Assembly (NCBI GenBank): GCA_947455595.1
Contig: CANGOP010000002.1
Coordinates: 1-64,000 of the forward strand
Reading direction: 5' to 3'
From: Gammaproteobacteria bacterium
GTDB taxonomy: Bacteria > Pseudomonadota > Gammaproteobacteria > Steroidobacterales > Steroidobacteraceae
Length of the DNA: 64,000 nucleotides
Shown: positions 46,204 to 54,389 of the stretch, one piece after another
Numbering within the stretch: the first letter of the stretch is position 1
Layout: each line of letters begins with the position of its first letter
Made by a program: the position numbers and the translations under genes
Notes under the pieces: generated by a model
What the model saw: only the letters and a program-made list of their open reading frames with translations
Databases searched by the model: none
Told to the model about the DNA's origin: nothing

Positions 46204-47991
46204 ATGCCTTCCGTGACCCTCGTTGTGAACTGCGGCAGTTCTTCGGTCAAGCTGGCGATCATTGATGCCGATGGTCGCCGGGTCGATAGCTTGTCGGTGG
46301 AAGGCGTCGGTTCTTCGGCCACGCTGACGACTGACGGCGTGACCCAGCCGACGGAAGCACCTGACCTAGCAACCGCGATCGCCACCGCCTTTACGGCGCT
46401 GGAGCGGCATGGGCCTGCCCTGGCCGCAGTGACCGCTGTCGGCCATCGAATCGTGCACGGCGGCGAGCGTTACACCGGTCCTACCCTGGTCGGCGACGAT
46501 ACCGTGGACGCGATCGAGGCGCTGTCGCGTTACGCTCCCTTACACAATCCGCCGGCCGTCGCCGCTTTGCGCGCCGCGCGCCGCCTGTTGCCGAACGTGC
46601 CACATGTGGCAGTTTTTGATACCGCCTTCCACGCCACGCTCCCGCGCCGCGCTCGGGAATATGCGATACCGGCGGAGGTCCGTGAGCGATTGGGCCTGCG
46701 GCGCTTCGGGTTTCATGGCACGAGCCATGATTATGTGACAACGCTCGCCGCCCGCCATATGGGCATCGATCGTGGGCAATTGCGGATCGTGAGCGCCCAT
46801 TTGGGGGCTGGTGCCAGTATGGCTGCTGTCGAGTATGGCCGCAGCGTCGACACCAGTATGGGTTTGACGCCCTTGGAGGGTCTTGTCGGCGCCACCCGGT
46901 GTGGTGATGTCGACCCGGGGCTATTGCTGACGCTGCTGCGGGAAGGCTATACGGCTGAACAAGTCGATCACATGTTGAACCGGGAATCCGGCTTTCTGGG
47001 ATTGACCGGTAGCGCTGATCTGCGGGTTGTCGAGCAGCGGGCAGGACAGGGCGATGAGGCATGCCGCCTTGCGCTGGATGTCTATGCATACGGGATCCGC
47101 AAATATATCGGCGCATTCGCCGCGGCGATGGGCGGTATCGATACCCTCGTCTTTACCGGCGGCGTCGGCCAGAACAGCGTCATGATGCGACGACGCATCT
47201 TGGATAACTTGGGCTTTCTCGGGCTGCAGTTAGATGACGATCGCAATATCGACGGGCGCGTATCGACAGACCGGCCGGTGGCCGACGTTGCCGCCGATGT
47301 CAGCCGCTGCCGGATTTTGGTCGTCGCGACCGATGAAGAAGCGGCGATTGCGGTGGCCACACAGAAACTGGTTGCCGCACAACGCCCGGTGAGCGTTCGG
47401 GCGCCGATTCCCATTGCGATCTCCGCTCGCCACGTGCACTTGACGGTCGCGAGCGTTGAGACGCTGTTCGGCGCCGGGCATCGGCTGACCGTATTCCGCG
47501 AGATTTCCCAACCCGGTCAATACGCTGCCAATGAGTGGGTGCGCGTGGTCGGCCCGAAAGGTCAGATCGAGCGAGTGCGCGTGGTCGGACCAGAGCGCGT
47601 CCGTGACCAAGTCGAAATCTCGCGGACGGACGGATTTTTGTTGGGTCTTGATGCGCCTGTCCGCGAGTCGGGCGATGTCGCCGACTCCCCTGGACTGCGT
47701 CTGGAGGGCCCGGCGGGCAGCATTGTCCTGCGCGAGGGCGTCATTTGTGCCTTGAGACATGTCCATATGACGCCCCACGACGCCAACACGTACGGCGTGT
47801 CCGATGGGGATACCGTACAGGTGCAGGCGGGCACACCGGGTGGGCGCTCCCTGACCTTCGGTGATGTGCGGGTAAGAGTCAGCGACCGCTTCTGTCTTGA
47901 GATGCATATCGACACGGATGAAGCCAACGCAGCCGGTATCGGGCCCGGTGCGCACGGAGTCCTGATCGCGCCCGAACGAACTGAGCGGTGA
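46204..47991 (+). CDS. Acetate kinase - phosphotransacylase (PduL) fusion
   Basis: One 595-residue chain with two enzymes. Residues 1 to about 385 are an AckA/acetate-propionate kinase: VVNCGSSSVKLAIID, GHRIVHGGERY, FDTAFHATLP, RRFGFHGTSHDYV, SAHLGAGASMAAV, LEGLVGATRCGDVDPG and FTGGVGQNS, all intact. Residues about 395-595 are a complete PduL phosphate acyltransferase: IAISARHVHLT, FREISQPGQYAANEWV, VEISRTDGFLLGLDAPVRESGD, ALRHVHMTPHDA and CLEMHIDTDEANAA, with the His metal ligands. Together they would turn acyl-CoA plus phosphate into acyl-phosphate and then acid plus ATP, or the reverse. The ATG at 46204 matches the AckA start (MPSVTLVVNCGSS); the track start is in the uvrD promoter. bioH overlaps its stop. 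Confidence 0.93.
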   Translation: MPSVTLVVNCGSSSVKLAIIDADGRRVDSLSVEGVGSSATLTTDGVTQPTEAPDLATAIATAFTALERHGPALAAVTAVGHRIVHGGERYTGPTLVGDDTVDAIEALSRYAPLHNPPAVAALRAARRLLPNVPHVAVFDTAFHATLPRRAREYAIPAEVRERLGLRRFGFHGTSHDYVTTLAARHMGIDRGQLRIVSAHLGAGASMAAVEYGRSVDTSMGLTPLEGLVGATRCGDVDPGLLLTLLREGYTAEQVDHMLNRESGFLGLTGSADLRVVEQRAGQGDEACRLALDVYAYGIRKYIGAFAAAMGGIDTLVFTGGVGQNSVMMRRRILDNLGFLGLQLDDDRNIDGRVSTDRPVADVAADVSRCRILVVATDEEAAIAVATQKLVAAQRPVSVRAPIPIAISARHVHLTVASVETLFGAGHRLTVFREISQPGQYAANEWVRVVGPKGQIERVRVVGPERVRDQVEISRTDGFLLGLDAPVRESGDVADSPGLRLEGPAGSIVLREGVICALRHVHMTPHDANTYGVSDGDTVQVQAGTPGGRSLTFGDVRVRVSDRFCLEMHIDTDEANAAGIGPGAHGVLIAPERTER

Positions 47992-48755
47992 GCCTCTATC
48001 GGTCAATGAGCGGGACCGGCTCGGATGTCGCCCTTCTGCACGGGTGGGGGCTTCACGGCGGGATCTTTGCCTCCCTCAGCACGGCGTTGGCACCCAACCA
48101 CCGCGTGCATGTGCTTGATTTGCCTGGGCATGGCCACTCGCCGTGGTCGAAGAGCGCGGCAGACCTTGAGGGCTGGGCGCGCCTCGTGGCCGCGCACTTG
48201 CCTGAGCGATGCGCACTCGTTGGGTGGTCATTGGGTGGTATGGTGGCGCATCGGATCGCGAGTATTTTTCCGAATAGAATCAGTAAATTGGTTCTTATTT
48301 CAACGGGCGCTGTGGGCGTTAAGCGGCGGGATTTTCCGCACGCTGCAGATCCGGCCTTGTTAAACGGGCTAGCCGAGCGCCTGCGGCGAGACTGGCGTGC
48401 AGCCGTTCTGGAGTTCCTCAATATCGAGGTACGTGGCGACGAGAATCCCCTCGAAGCGCTACGCCTTCTGCGCCAGCAGGTAGACAGCCATGGCGCACCC
48501 AATGGAGCGGCCTTGTCGGTTGGTATGGATATCGTGCGTTCGGCCGACCTGCGCGCGCAGTCTGCCGCGATTGAGGCGCCGACCTTGTTGATGGCCGGTG
48601 AATATGACCGCATCACCCCACCCTTGGGCGTCAGCGCGCTGGCCAGTTGTATCACCGGTGCACAAGTCCGCGTGATTCCAAAGGCCGCTCATGCGCCCTT
48701 TCTGTCGCAGCGAATGCAGGTGGAAGCGATGATTGGGGAGTTTCTCCGGTCATGA
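47988..48755 (+). CDS. bioH: Pimeloyl-[ACP] methyl ester esterase BioH
   Basis: Alpha/beta hydrolase that releases pimeloyl-ACP from its methyl ester at the end of the early biotin pathway. It has 255 residues; the oxyanion region is LLHGWGLHGGIF, nucleophile Ser81 lies in VGWSLGGM, the acid is in AGEYDRITP and the His in PKAAHAPFLS. The start is GTG at 47988 overlapping the fusion stop as GTGA; an ATG at 48006 is possible. bioC follows with an ATGA overlap, and this pairing makes BioH far more likely than a generic esterase. Confidence 0.92.
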   Translation: MSLYRSMSGTGSDVALLHGWGLHGGIFASLSTALAPNHRVHVLDLPGHGHSPWSKSAADLEGWARLVAAHLPERCALVGWSLGGMVAHRIASIFPNRISKLVLISTGAVGVKRRDFPHAADPALLNGLAERLRRDWRAAVLEFLNIEVRGDENPLEALRLLRQQVDSHGAPNGAALSVGMDIVRSADLRAQSAAIEAPTLLMAGEYDRITPPLGVSALASCITGAQVRVIPKAAHAPFLSQRMQVEAMIGEFLRS

Positions 48756-49627
48756 ACCTCGGGAAAGGGACGCAGGCTCGGGCACTCGAGCGTCGCCTGA
48801 CGCGCGCGGCACCGGATTTCGCCCGCGGAGCCTTCCTCCATGCCCAAGCCCGCGCCGAAGTAATGCGCCGATTGGAGCTGGCGCAATTGGAGCCGGCACG
48901 CATCTTGGATCTTGGGGGGGACGCTGGCTTAGGCGCCCGTGCACTCGCGGACCGCTACCGTAAGGCAGCCGTCACGCTCGTCGACTTGTCGCCAGCCATG
49001 CTGGAGGCCGCGAGTCGTGCGCGCGGTTGGTGGCGACGCTTTGACTGTCTGCAGGGCGACGCATCCGCCCTGCCGATACCGGATGCCAGTACGGATCTGG
49101 TCGTGGCGAACATGCTGTTGCCCAATGTCCCGGACCCATCGGCGGTATTCGCCGAGGTACGGCGGGTGCTCAAACCTCGCGGATATTTTGTCTTCACGAC
49201 CCTTGGCGCGACCACCTTGCAGGAGGTCAGAGCAGCCTTTGGGGCCGCAGATGAAACTCCGCATGTGTCTGAATTCCCTGATTTTCATGACGTCGGCGAC
49301 GGATTGACCCGGGCCGGGTTTGTCGCGCCCGTGCTAGACGCTGACCGGCTATCGGTCACCTATCGGTCGCTTGCGGATGTCTGCCGTGATCTGCGCGCGG
49401 CGGGCGCAGCTCTGCCCGGCGGTGGCCGGCAAGCGCTCACCGGTGGACGCCGCTGGCGCGCCGCCGAAAAGGCGTTCGCCCAGCAGGCGGGACCGGATTC
49501 ACGGGTCGCCGTCAGCTGCGAAATGATCTACGGCCAGGCCTGGTGCCCTGATGCGGATCAAGCCAATCGGGCTGGGGGTCAGCGGGAAGTGGTCGTGCCA
49601 TTGGCTCGGTTGCGGCGGCGCGATTGA
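48752..49627 (+). CDS. bioC: Malonyl-[ACP] O-methyltransferase BioC
   Basis: SAM-dependent methyltransferase that methylates malonyl-ACP to start pimelate synthesis for biotin. The track frame begins in bioH; ATG 48752 (MNLGKGTQARALERRLTRAAPDF) overlaps the bioH stop as ATGA and gives 291 residues. The class I methyltransferase core is about 45-150: ARILDLGGDAGLGARALADR (motif I, with GGDAG in place of the more usual GCGTG), VTLVDLSPAML, LQGDASALPIPDASTDLVVANML. Neighbouring bioH supports BioC over other methyltransferases. bioF, bioB and bioD are not in the window. Confidence 0.9.
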   Translation: MNLGKGTQARALERRLTRAAPDFARGAFLHAQARAEVMRRLELAQLEPARILDLGGDAGLGARALADRYRKAAVTLVDLSPAMLEAASRARGWWRRFDCLQGDASALPIPDASTDLVVANMLLPNVPDPSAVFAEVRRVLKPRGYFVFTTLGATTLQEVRAAFGAADETPHVSEFPDFHDVGDGLTRAGFVAPVLDADRLSVTYRSLADVCRDLRAAGAALPGGGRQALTGGRRWRAAEKAFAQQAGPDSRVAVSCEMIYGQAWCPDADQANRAGGQREVVVPLARLRRRD

Positions 49628-49667
49628 GCGAAGTCGCAACTATCTGTCATTGAAAGGATTTGCATCG

Positions 49668-49721
49668 CCCGATAGACTCCCCGCGCCGTCGCACGTTGGT
49701 GCGGTAGTCGGGAGTATCGGG
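49668..49721 (+). other. Long imperfect stem-loop upstream of coxB
   Basis: CCCGATAGACTCCC (49668-49681) pairs with GGGAGTATCGGG (49710-49721) except for a two-base bulge, and the enclosed CGCAC/GTGCG (49690-49694 and 49699-49703) forms an inner stem. No T-tract follows, so it is not a simple terminator. It could be a small RNA, an mRNA leader element or a palindromic repeat. Confidence 0.4.
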
Positions 49722-49759
49722 TGAACCGATAGGAGTCACTGACGGCGGTTTAGGCGAGT

Positions 49760-49779
49760 AAGGACGAACTTTCGTCTTT
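49760..49779 (+). terminator. Possible terminator of the fusion-bioH-bioC operon
   Basis: AAGGACGA and TCGTCTTT form an 8-bp stem (one G-T pair) with an ACTT loop, followed by the moderately T-rich CGTTATT. It is a weak candidate for intrinsic termination. Confidence 0.35.
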
Positions 49780-49978
49780 CGTTATTCGCAATACCACCGA
49801 ATGGGTGTTTTCCCGACACTGGGTGAGGGTTACACTGCGGCGCCCCCGTTGGCCGGGGTCGGCACGGTGTCGTCAGGCACCATGACCCGGCAGCGTGGGC
49901 ATCGGTCTGAGGCGAGGGCTAGCTCTCGACCAGATCGCTGTATTTTTAAAGATTCAGATGACAGCGTAAGGGGCTTCG

Positions 49979-50836
49979 ATGTTGAACCGAAAAGTGTTGA
50001 GCGCGCTCGGGGGAATCCTCGCTGCGTTGCCCGCCCTCGCCTACGAGAGCAGCTATAACATGACGACCGGCGTCACCGACATCTCGCGTCAGGTGCACGG
50101 CCTGCACATGATGACTTTCTGGGTGTGCGTGGCCATTGCCGTCGCGGTTTTCGGCGTGATGATTTACTCGATCATGACCTTCCGCAAATCGAAGGGCGCG
50201 GTTGCCGACCAGACCCTGCTGCATTCGACCAAGGTCGAGGTCATCTGGACGGTGATCCCGGTGCTGATCCTCATCGGCGTCGCCGTGCCAACCGCCAAGA
50301 CGATGGTGCGGATGGACGATACGCGCAACGCTGACCTGTCGATCAAGATCACGGGCTACCAGTGGAAGTGGCAGTACGAGTACATGGGCACCGGCGTTTC
50401 CTTCTACTCGACGCTGGCGCCGTCCTCGAACGAAGCCCGTCAATTGCATTCGGGCATCGATCCGAAGTCGGTCAAGGACTACCTCCTCGAGGTCGACCAT
50501 CCCGTAGTGGTCCCCGTGGATGCCAAGGTTCGCTTGCTCCTCACGGGCAACGACGTAATTCACTCGTGGTGGGTGCCTGATTTCGCTGTCAAGAAAGACG
50601 CAATCCCCGGCTTCATCAACGAAGCGTGGTTCAAGGCTGAAAAGATTGGCCACTACACCGGTCAATGCACCGAACTCTGCGGCCGAGACCATGGCTTTAT
50701 GCCCATCGCCGTAGATGTCGTTTCGAAGGAAGACTACGCCAAGTGGCTAGCCGCGCAGCAAGAGGCCGCTAAGGCCGCTGCACCGGCTGCGACGACGGCC
50801 GCTAACTCTGCTGCGTCCGCTTCGGCGACGCTCTGA
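49979..50836 (+). CDS. coxB: Cytochrome c oxidase subunit II
   Basis: Carries the binuclear CuA centre that accepts electrons from cytochrome c in the aa3-type oxidase. It has 285 residues: a signal peptide (about 1-21), two transmembrane helices (about 43-65 and 85-107) and a periplasmic cupredoxin domain with GYQWKWQYEY, the CuA ligands in VIHSWWVPDF and CTELCGRDHGFMP. The tail is Ala-rich. No fused cytochrome c domain is present. It opens the coxB-coxA-small protein-ctaG-coxC cluster. Confidence 0.97.
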   Translation: MLNRKVLSALGGILAALPALAYESSYNMTTGVTDISRQVHGLHMMTFWVCVAIAVAVFGVMIYSIMTFRKSKGAVADQTLLHSTKVEVIWTVIPVLILIGVAVPTAKTMVRMDDTRNADLSIKITGYQWKWQYEYMGTGVSFYSTLAPSSNEARQLHSGIDPKSVKDYLLEVDHPVVVPVDAKVRLLLTGNDVIHSWWVPDFAVKKDAIPGFINEAWFKAEKIGHYTGQCTELCGRDHGFMPIAVDVVSKEDYAKWLAAQQEAAKAAAPAATTAANSAASASATL

Positions 50837-50854
50837 TCGGATTGCTGGAGCTTC

Positions 50855-52462
50855 ATGACCATGGCACACGCTGATACTCACGATCACCACGATCACGATC
50901 ACAAGCCGACCGGCATTGGCCGCTGGCTCTTTGCGACGAACCATAAGGACATCGGCACGATGTACCTGTTGTTCGCGCTCATGATGTTCTTTCTCGGCGG
51001 GGCGATGGCCCTCGGGATCCGCCTGGAGCTGTTTAAGCCCGGCATGCAATGGTTCGACCCCGCGTTCTACAACTCGTTGGTCACCAATCACGCGCTGATC
51101 ATGATCTTCGGCGCCGTGATGCCGGCGTGGGTTGGTCTTGCGAACTGGATGATCCCGCTGCAGGTCGGTGCGCCGGACATGGCGTTGCCGCGCATGAACA
51201 ACTACAGCTTCTGGATCCTGCCGTTCGCGTTCACGCTGCTGCTCTCGTCGTTCTTTACGGCGGGCGGCGGTCCGGCTGGTGGTTGGACGTTGTACCCGCC
51301 GCTGTCGTTGCAGGCCGGCGACAGCTTCCCGCTGACCATCTTCGCGATCCACATGATGGGCATCAGCTCGATCATGGGCGCCATCAACGTGATCGTGACG
51401 ATCATGAACATGCGCGCTCCGGGCATGACGTTGCTGAAGCTGCCGCTGTTTTGCTGGACGTGGTTGATCACGGCATACCTGCTGATCGCCGTCATGCCTG
51501 TTCTGGCAGGCGCCGTGACGATGCTGCTGACGGATCACTACTTCGGCACCAGCTTCTTTAATCCCGCTGGTGGCGGCGACCCAGTGATGTTCCAGCACAT
51601 CTTCTGGTTCTTCGGTCACCCTGAGGTCTACATTCTGATCCTCCCGGCCTTCGGCATCGTGTCGGAGATCATCCCCGCGTTCTCGCGTAAGCCGCTCTTT
51701 GGGTACGATGCGATGGTCTACGCCAGCGCGTCGATTGCCTTCTTGTCGTTCATTGTTTGGGCACACCATATGTTCACGGTCGGCATGCCGCTCGCTGGAC
51801 AGATGTTCTTCATGATGAGCACGATGCTGATCGCCATTCCCACGGGCGTGAAGGTGTTTAACTGGACCGCGACGATGTGGAAGGGCTCCATTACGTTTGA
51901 GCCGCCGATGCTGTTTGCTCTGGCGTTCCTCTTCCTGTTCACGATCGGTGGTTTCTCGGGCTTGATGCTCGCGATCGCTCCGGCGGACTTCCAGTACCAG
52001 GACACCTACTTCGTCGTGGCGCACTTCCACTACGTGCTGGTGCCGGGCGCCGTGTTTGCCATCATGGCCGGCGTCTACTACTGGCTGCCGAAGTGGACTG
52101 GCCACATGTACAGCATGTCGCTGGCGAAGTGGCATTTCTGGCTGTCGACGGTCTCCGTCAACGTGCTGTTCTTCCCGCAGCACTTCCTCGGCCTCGCCGG
52201 CATGCCGCGCCGAATTCCCGACTACAGCACCCAGTTCACGGACTGGAACATGGTGTCGTCCGTGGGTGGTTTCGTTTTCGGCTTCTCGCAATTGCTGTTC
52301 GTCGTTGTCGTCTGGCAGTGCGCTCGTGGCGGTGCGAAGGCGACGGACAAGGTGTGGGACGGTCAGATGACGGGTCTGGAGTGGACGGTTGCGTCCCCCG
52401 CGCCTTATCACTCGTTCACGGATGCTCCGGATTTGACCGGCGTCGCCGATACACATCACTGA
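50855..52462 (+). CDS. coxA: Cytochrome c oxidase subunit I
   Basis: Catalytic subunit with heme a and the heme a3-CuB centre that reduces oxygen and pumps protons. It has 535 residues with twelve transmembrane helices. The [16 protein letters not shown] motif gives the CuB His-Tyr pair and the D-channel Glu of the A1-type; WAHHMFTVG supplies the other CuB histidines, and [13 protein letters not shown] the heme ligands. The N-terminus is His/Asp-rich ([13 protein letters not shown]), possibly a metal-binding tail. ATG 50855 follows GGAG; a second ATG is two codons later. Confidence 0.98.
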   Translation: MTMAHADTHDHHDHDHKPTGIGRWLFATNHKDIGTMYLLFALMMFFLGGAMALGIRLELFKPGMQWFDPAFYNSLVTNHALIMIFGAVMPAWVGLANWMIPLQVGAPDMALPRMNNYSFWILPFAFTLLLSSFFTAGGGPAGGWTLYPPLSLQAGDSFPLTIFAIHMMGISSIMGAINVIVTIMNMRAPGMTLLKLPLFCWTWLITAYLLIAVMPVLAGAVTMLLTDHYFGTSFFNPAGGGDPVMFQHIFWFFGHPEVYILILPAFGIVSEIIPAFSRKPLFGYDAMVYASASIAFLSFIVWAHHMFTVGMPLAGQMFFMMSTMLIAIPTGVKVFNWTATMWKGSITFEPPMLFALAFLFLFTIGGFSGLMLAIAPADFQYQDTYFVVAHFHYVLVPGAVFAIMAGVYYWLPKWTGHMYSMSLAKWHFWLSTVSVNVLFFPQHFLGLAGMPRRIPDYSTQFTDWNMVSSVGGFVFGFSQLLFVVVVWQCARGGAKATDKVWDGQMTGLEWTVASPAPYHSFTDAPDLTGVADTHH

Positions 52463-52469
52463 GATTCAC

Positions 52470-52607
52470 GTGAGCGATAACCACGCAAACAGTGATCCTA
52501 AAACGAGCCGGCGGCCTGTCCGCCGGCTCGCGATCATGCTCGGCTTGCTAGCGTTCGGGCTTTACGTCGGCTTCATTGCCTGGACCGTACTGCGAGCGCA
52601 GCACTGA
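52470..52607 (+). CDS. Cytochrome oxidase small assembly protein (45 aa)
   Basis: This ORF is too short for the track. It runs from GTG 52470 to TGA 52607 and encodes 45 residues: a basic, polar N-terminus (SDNHANSDPKTSRRPVRRL), one transmembrane helix (AIMLGLLAFGLYVGFIAW) and a short tail. It sits 7 bases after coxA and 1 base before ctaG. Many proteobacteria have a tiny single-helix protein at this position, annotated as a cytochrome oxidase small assembly protein; the match rests on size, topology and position rather than a strong motif. Confidence 0.72.
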   Translation: MSDNHANSDPKTSRRPVRRLAIMLGLLAFGLYVGFIAWTVLRAQH

Positions 52608-52608
52608 G

Positions 52609-53157
52609 ATGCCAGCACCGCGGGGTCACCGGGGTTTGGTTGCGAGGCTGCTGCTGTTTACGGCCGGCAGTTTTGCTTTCGGTTTTGCCCTTGTCCCCCT
52701 GTACAGCGTGCTATGCAAAGTGTGGGATACGGGCAACCGGTGGTACGGAACGCAGACCGCGCAGGCATCGGTGATCGAGCAGCCGGACGTGGATCGCGTC
52801 GTGACGATTGAGTTCGTGGGTAACGTCGCCCATCAGGAAGACTGGGAGTTTGCGCCGACGGCCACCACGATGAAGGTGCATCCGGGCAAGCTGTATGAGG
52901 CGACCTTTCACGCCAAGAACCTCACCGGACACGCCGTGGTGGCGCAAGCAGTACCCAGTATTGCTCCGCAAACCATCGCCCGATATTTCAAGAAGACTCA
53001 GTGCTTTTGTTTCGAGCCGCAGAAATTCGCGATCGCAGAGTCGCGTGAGATGCCGATCCGATTCATCGTCGATCGCGATCTCCCGCCCGACATAGATCGC
53101 ATTACGCTCTCTTATTCTTTTTTCGATTTGCCGCAGGCCGCGGCATCGAACCGCTGA
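52609..53157 (+). CDS. ctaG: Cytochrome c oxidase assembly protein CtaG (Cox11)
   Basis: Membrane-anchored copper chaperone that inserts CuB into subunit I. From ATG 52609 (MPAPRGHRGLVARLLLF) it has 182 residues; the track start lies in the preceding small gene. It has one transmembrane helix (about 12-32) followed by VPLYSVLCKVWDTGNRWYG, then a periplasmic immunoglobulin-like domain with the copper motif TQCFCFEPQKF. PIRFIVDRDLPPDIDRITLSYSFF is the conserved ending. Position between coxA and coxC is standard. Confidence 0.96.
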   Translation: MPAPRGHRGLVARLLLFTAGSFAFGFALVPLYSVLCKVWDTGNRWYGTQTAQASVIEQPDVDRVVTIEFVGNVAHQEDWEFAPTATTMKVHPGKLYEATFHAKNLTGHAVVAQAVPSIAPQTIARYFKKTQCFCFEPQKFAIAESREMPIRFIVDRDLPPDIDRITLSYSFFDLPQAAASNR

Positions 53158-53196
53158 TTGATTTGAAATTCAACACCTGACCTACCAGGAATGACC

Positions 53197-54084
53197 ATGG
53201 CGAACGATCACTCCGACGACAAGTATTACGTACCGCACTCGAGCCCCTGGCCGGTGTTCGGTTCGCTCTCGCTGTTTGTACTGATGCTAGGCGCAGCGAT
53301 GACGGTTGAGCAGTCTGGTGGTGGCGGCACCATCCTCGCCGTCGGTTTTCTGCTGTTGTTCGTGCTCTTTTACGGATGGTTCGGCAAGGTCGTTGCCGAG
53401 CACCAGGCGGGCATGTTCAACATGGCTGTCGACCGCTCCTTCCGCATGGGCATGAGCTGGTTCATTTTTTCAGAAGTTATGTTCTTCGCCGCTTTCTTCG
53501 GCGCGTTGTTCTACGCGCGGCAGTTCGCGCTTCCATGGCTCTCCGGACACGGCGCCAAGCACCTCACCAGTTCAATCCTGTGGCATGGCTTCGAAGGCGG
53601 TTGGCCATCAAACGGCCCGAATGCGCTCGGACCGAAGGGCGAAGGTTCGACGTTCGAAACCATTCCTGCGATGGCAGTGCCGCTGCTCAACACGCTGATC
53701 CTGCTCACGTCGGGCGTGACCATCACGATCGCGCACCACGCTCTTAAAGCCGGTAACCGTCTGACCTTGAAGGTTGCATTGGCGGCGACGTTCTTGTTGG
53801 GCTTCCTGTTCGTGTTCCTGCAGGCCCGTGAATACCATGAGGCTTACACAGAACTGGGCTTGACCCTAGGCACCGGCATCTACGGTTCGACGTTCTTCAT
53901 GCTCACGGGCTTCCACGGCTTCCACGTCACCCTCGGCGCCATCATGCTGCTCGTCATCTGGTTCCGAGTCATGAAGGGCCACTTTACGCCAGAGCGGCAC
54001 TTCGCTTTTGAGGCGGTGGCCTGGTACTGGCACTTCGTCGACGTCGTATGGCTTGGGCTGTACCTGTTTGTCTACTGGCTCTAA
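53197..54084 (+). CDS. coxC: Cytochrome c oxidase subunit III
   Basis: Seven-helix subunit that stabilises the oxidase and its proton uptake. It has 295 residues from ATG 53197, which is the right distance from AGGA (53187-53190); the track ATG at 53191 has no space for ribosome binding. Motifs: RMGMSWFIFSEVMFFAAFFGALFYAR, GSTFFMLTGFHGFHVTLGAIML and HFAFEAVAWYWHFVDVVWLGLYLFVYW. The central stretch between helices 2 and 3 (about 110-155) is longer than in short forms, as usual in gammaproteobacteria. A strong hairpin follows. Confidence 0.97.
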   Translation: MANDHSDDKYYVPHSSPWPVFGSLSLFVLMLGAAMTVEQSGGGGTILAVGFLLLFVLFYGWFGKVVAEHQAGMFNMAVDRSFRMGMSWFIFSEVMFFAAFFGALFYARQFALPWLSGHGAKHLTSSILWHGFEGGWPSNGPNALGPKGEGSTFETIPAMAVPLLNTLILLTSGVTITIAHHALKAGNRLTLKVALAATFLLGFLFVFLQAREYHEAYTELGLTLGTGIYGSTFFMLTGFHGFHVTLGAIMLLVIWFRVMKGHFTPERHFAFEAVAWYWHFVDVVWLGLYLFVYWL

Positions 54085-54109
54085 GCGGAATTCACTCCGA
54101 CAGACCAGG

Positions 54110-54133
54110 GAACGGCCGCTGACGCGGCCGTTC
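54110..54133. terminator. Hairpin between convergent coxC and the DUF2909 gene
   Basis: GAACGGCCGC-TGAC-GCGGCCGTTC is a perfect 10-bp stem with a 4-base loop, midway between the convergent gene ends. The T content after it is poor on both strands, but position and strength suit a bidirectional terminator. Confidence 0.65.
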
Positions 54134-54145
54134 TCGTCTACGGGG

Positions 54146-54358
54146 CTAGCGACCAACTCCGTGCGGTGAGATCCAGCCCTGATGAGCGGCAAAGAGCATC
54201 AGCAGGAGTAGCCCGATCGATAGGCCGATCCGCCACGTTAATGCTCGGACCATTTTGTCTGGGTTACCCTTGCCGCTGGTGAGGTGGAAGAGCGCCTTGC
54301 CGAGACTAAATAGAATGGCCAGTAATGCGATGCCGACGACAGTCTTAAAGATATCCAC
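54146..54358 (-). CDS. DUF2909 twin-transmembrane protein
   Basis: A 70-residue membrane protein with two helices (about 3-20 and 41-61) and a conserved SGKGNPDKMVRALTWRIGLS loop, the hallmark of DUF2909. The track start at 54409 overlaps SURF1; GTG 54358 follows GGAGAA and gives the family's size. It occupies the same place, opposite strand between coxC and SURF1, as its homologue in pseudomonads, suggesting a role tied to the oxidase, but no biochemical function is known to me. Confidence 0.85.
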   Translation of the reverse strand: MDIFKTVVGIALLAILFSLGKALFHLTSGKGNPDKMVRALTWRIGLSIGLLLLMLFAAHQGWISPHGVGR

Positions 54359-54389
54359 GGTCAGTTCTCCTATGACAGGGTCAGTATAA

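Larger units (their letters stand above)
49628..49978. other. Noncoding bioC-coxB gap with predicted RNA structure
   Basis: A 351-base gap. It contains a long imperfect hairpin (49668-49721), a weak terminator-like hairpin (49760-49779), and then the leader of the cox cluster. The ORF at 49801-50058 in the track overlaps coxB, has no family resemblance and is probably not real. I do not see a convincing -35/-10 pair for coxB. Confidence 0.6.

Noticed and set aside
49801-50058. 85-residue ORF overlapping the coxB start
   Set aside because: No recognisable sequence pattern, overlaps coxB by 80 bases, and is better explained as leader sequence.
50747-52459. 570-residue minus-strand ORF opposite coxA
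   Set aside because: It is extremely rich in Arg, His, Asp and Glu, has no family resemblance, and lies exactly antisense to the highly conserved coxA. It is a GC-driven shadow.
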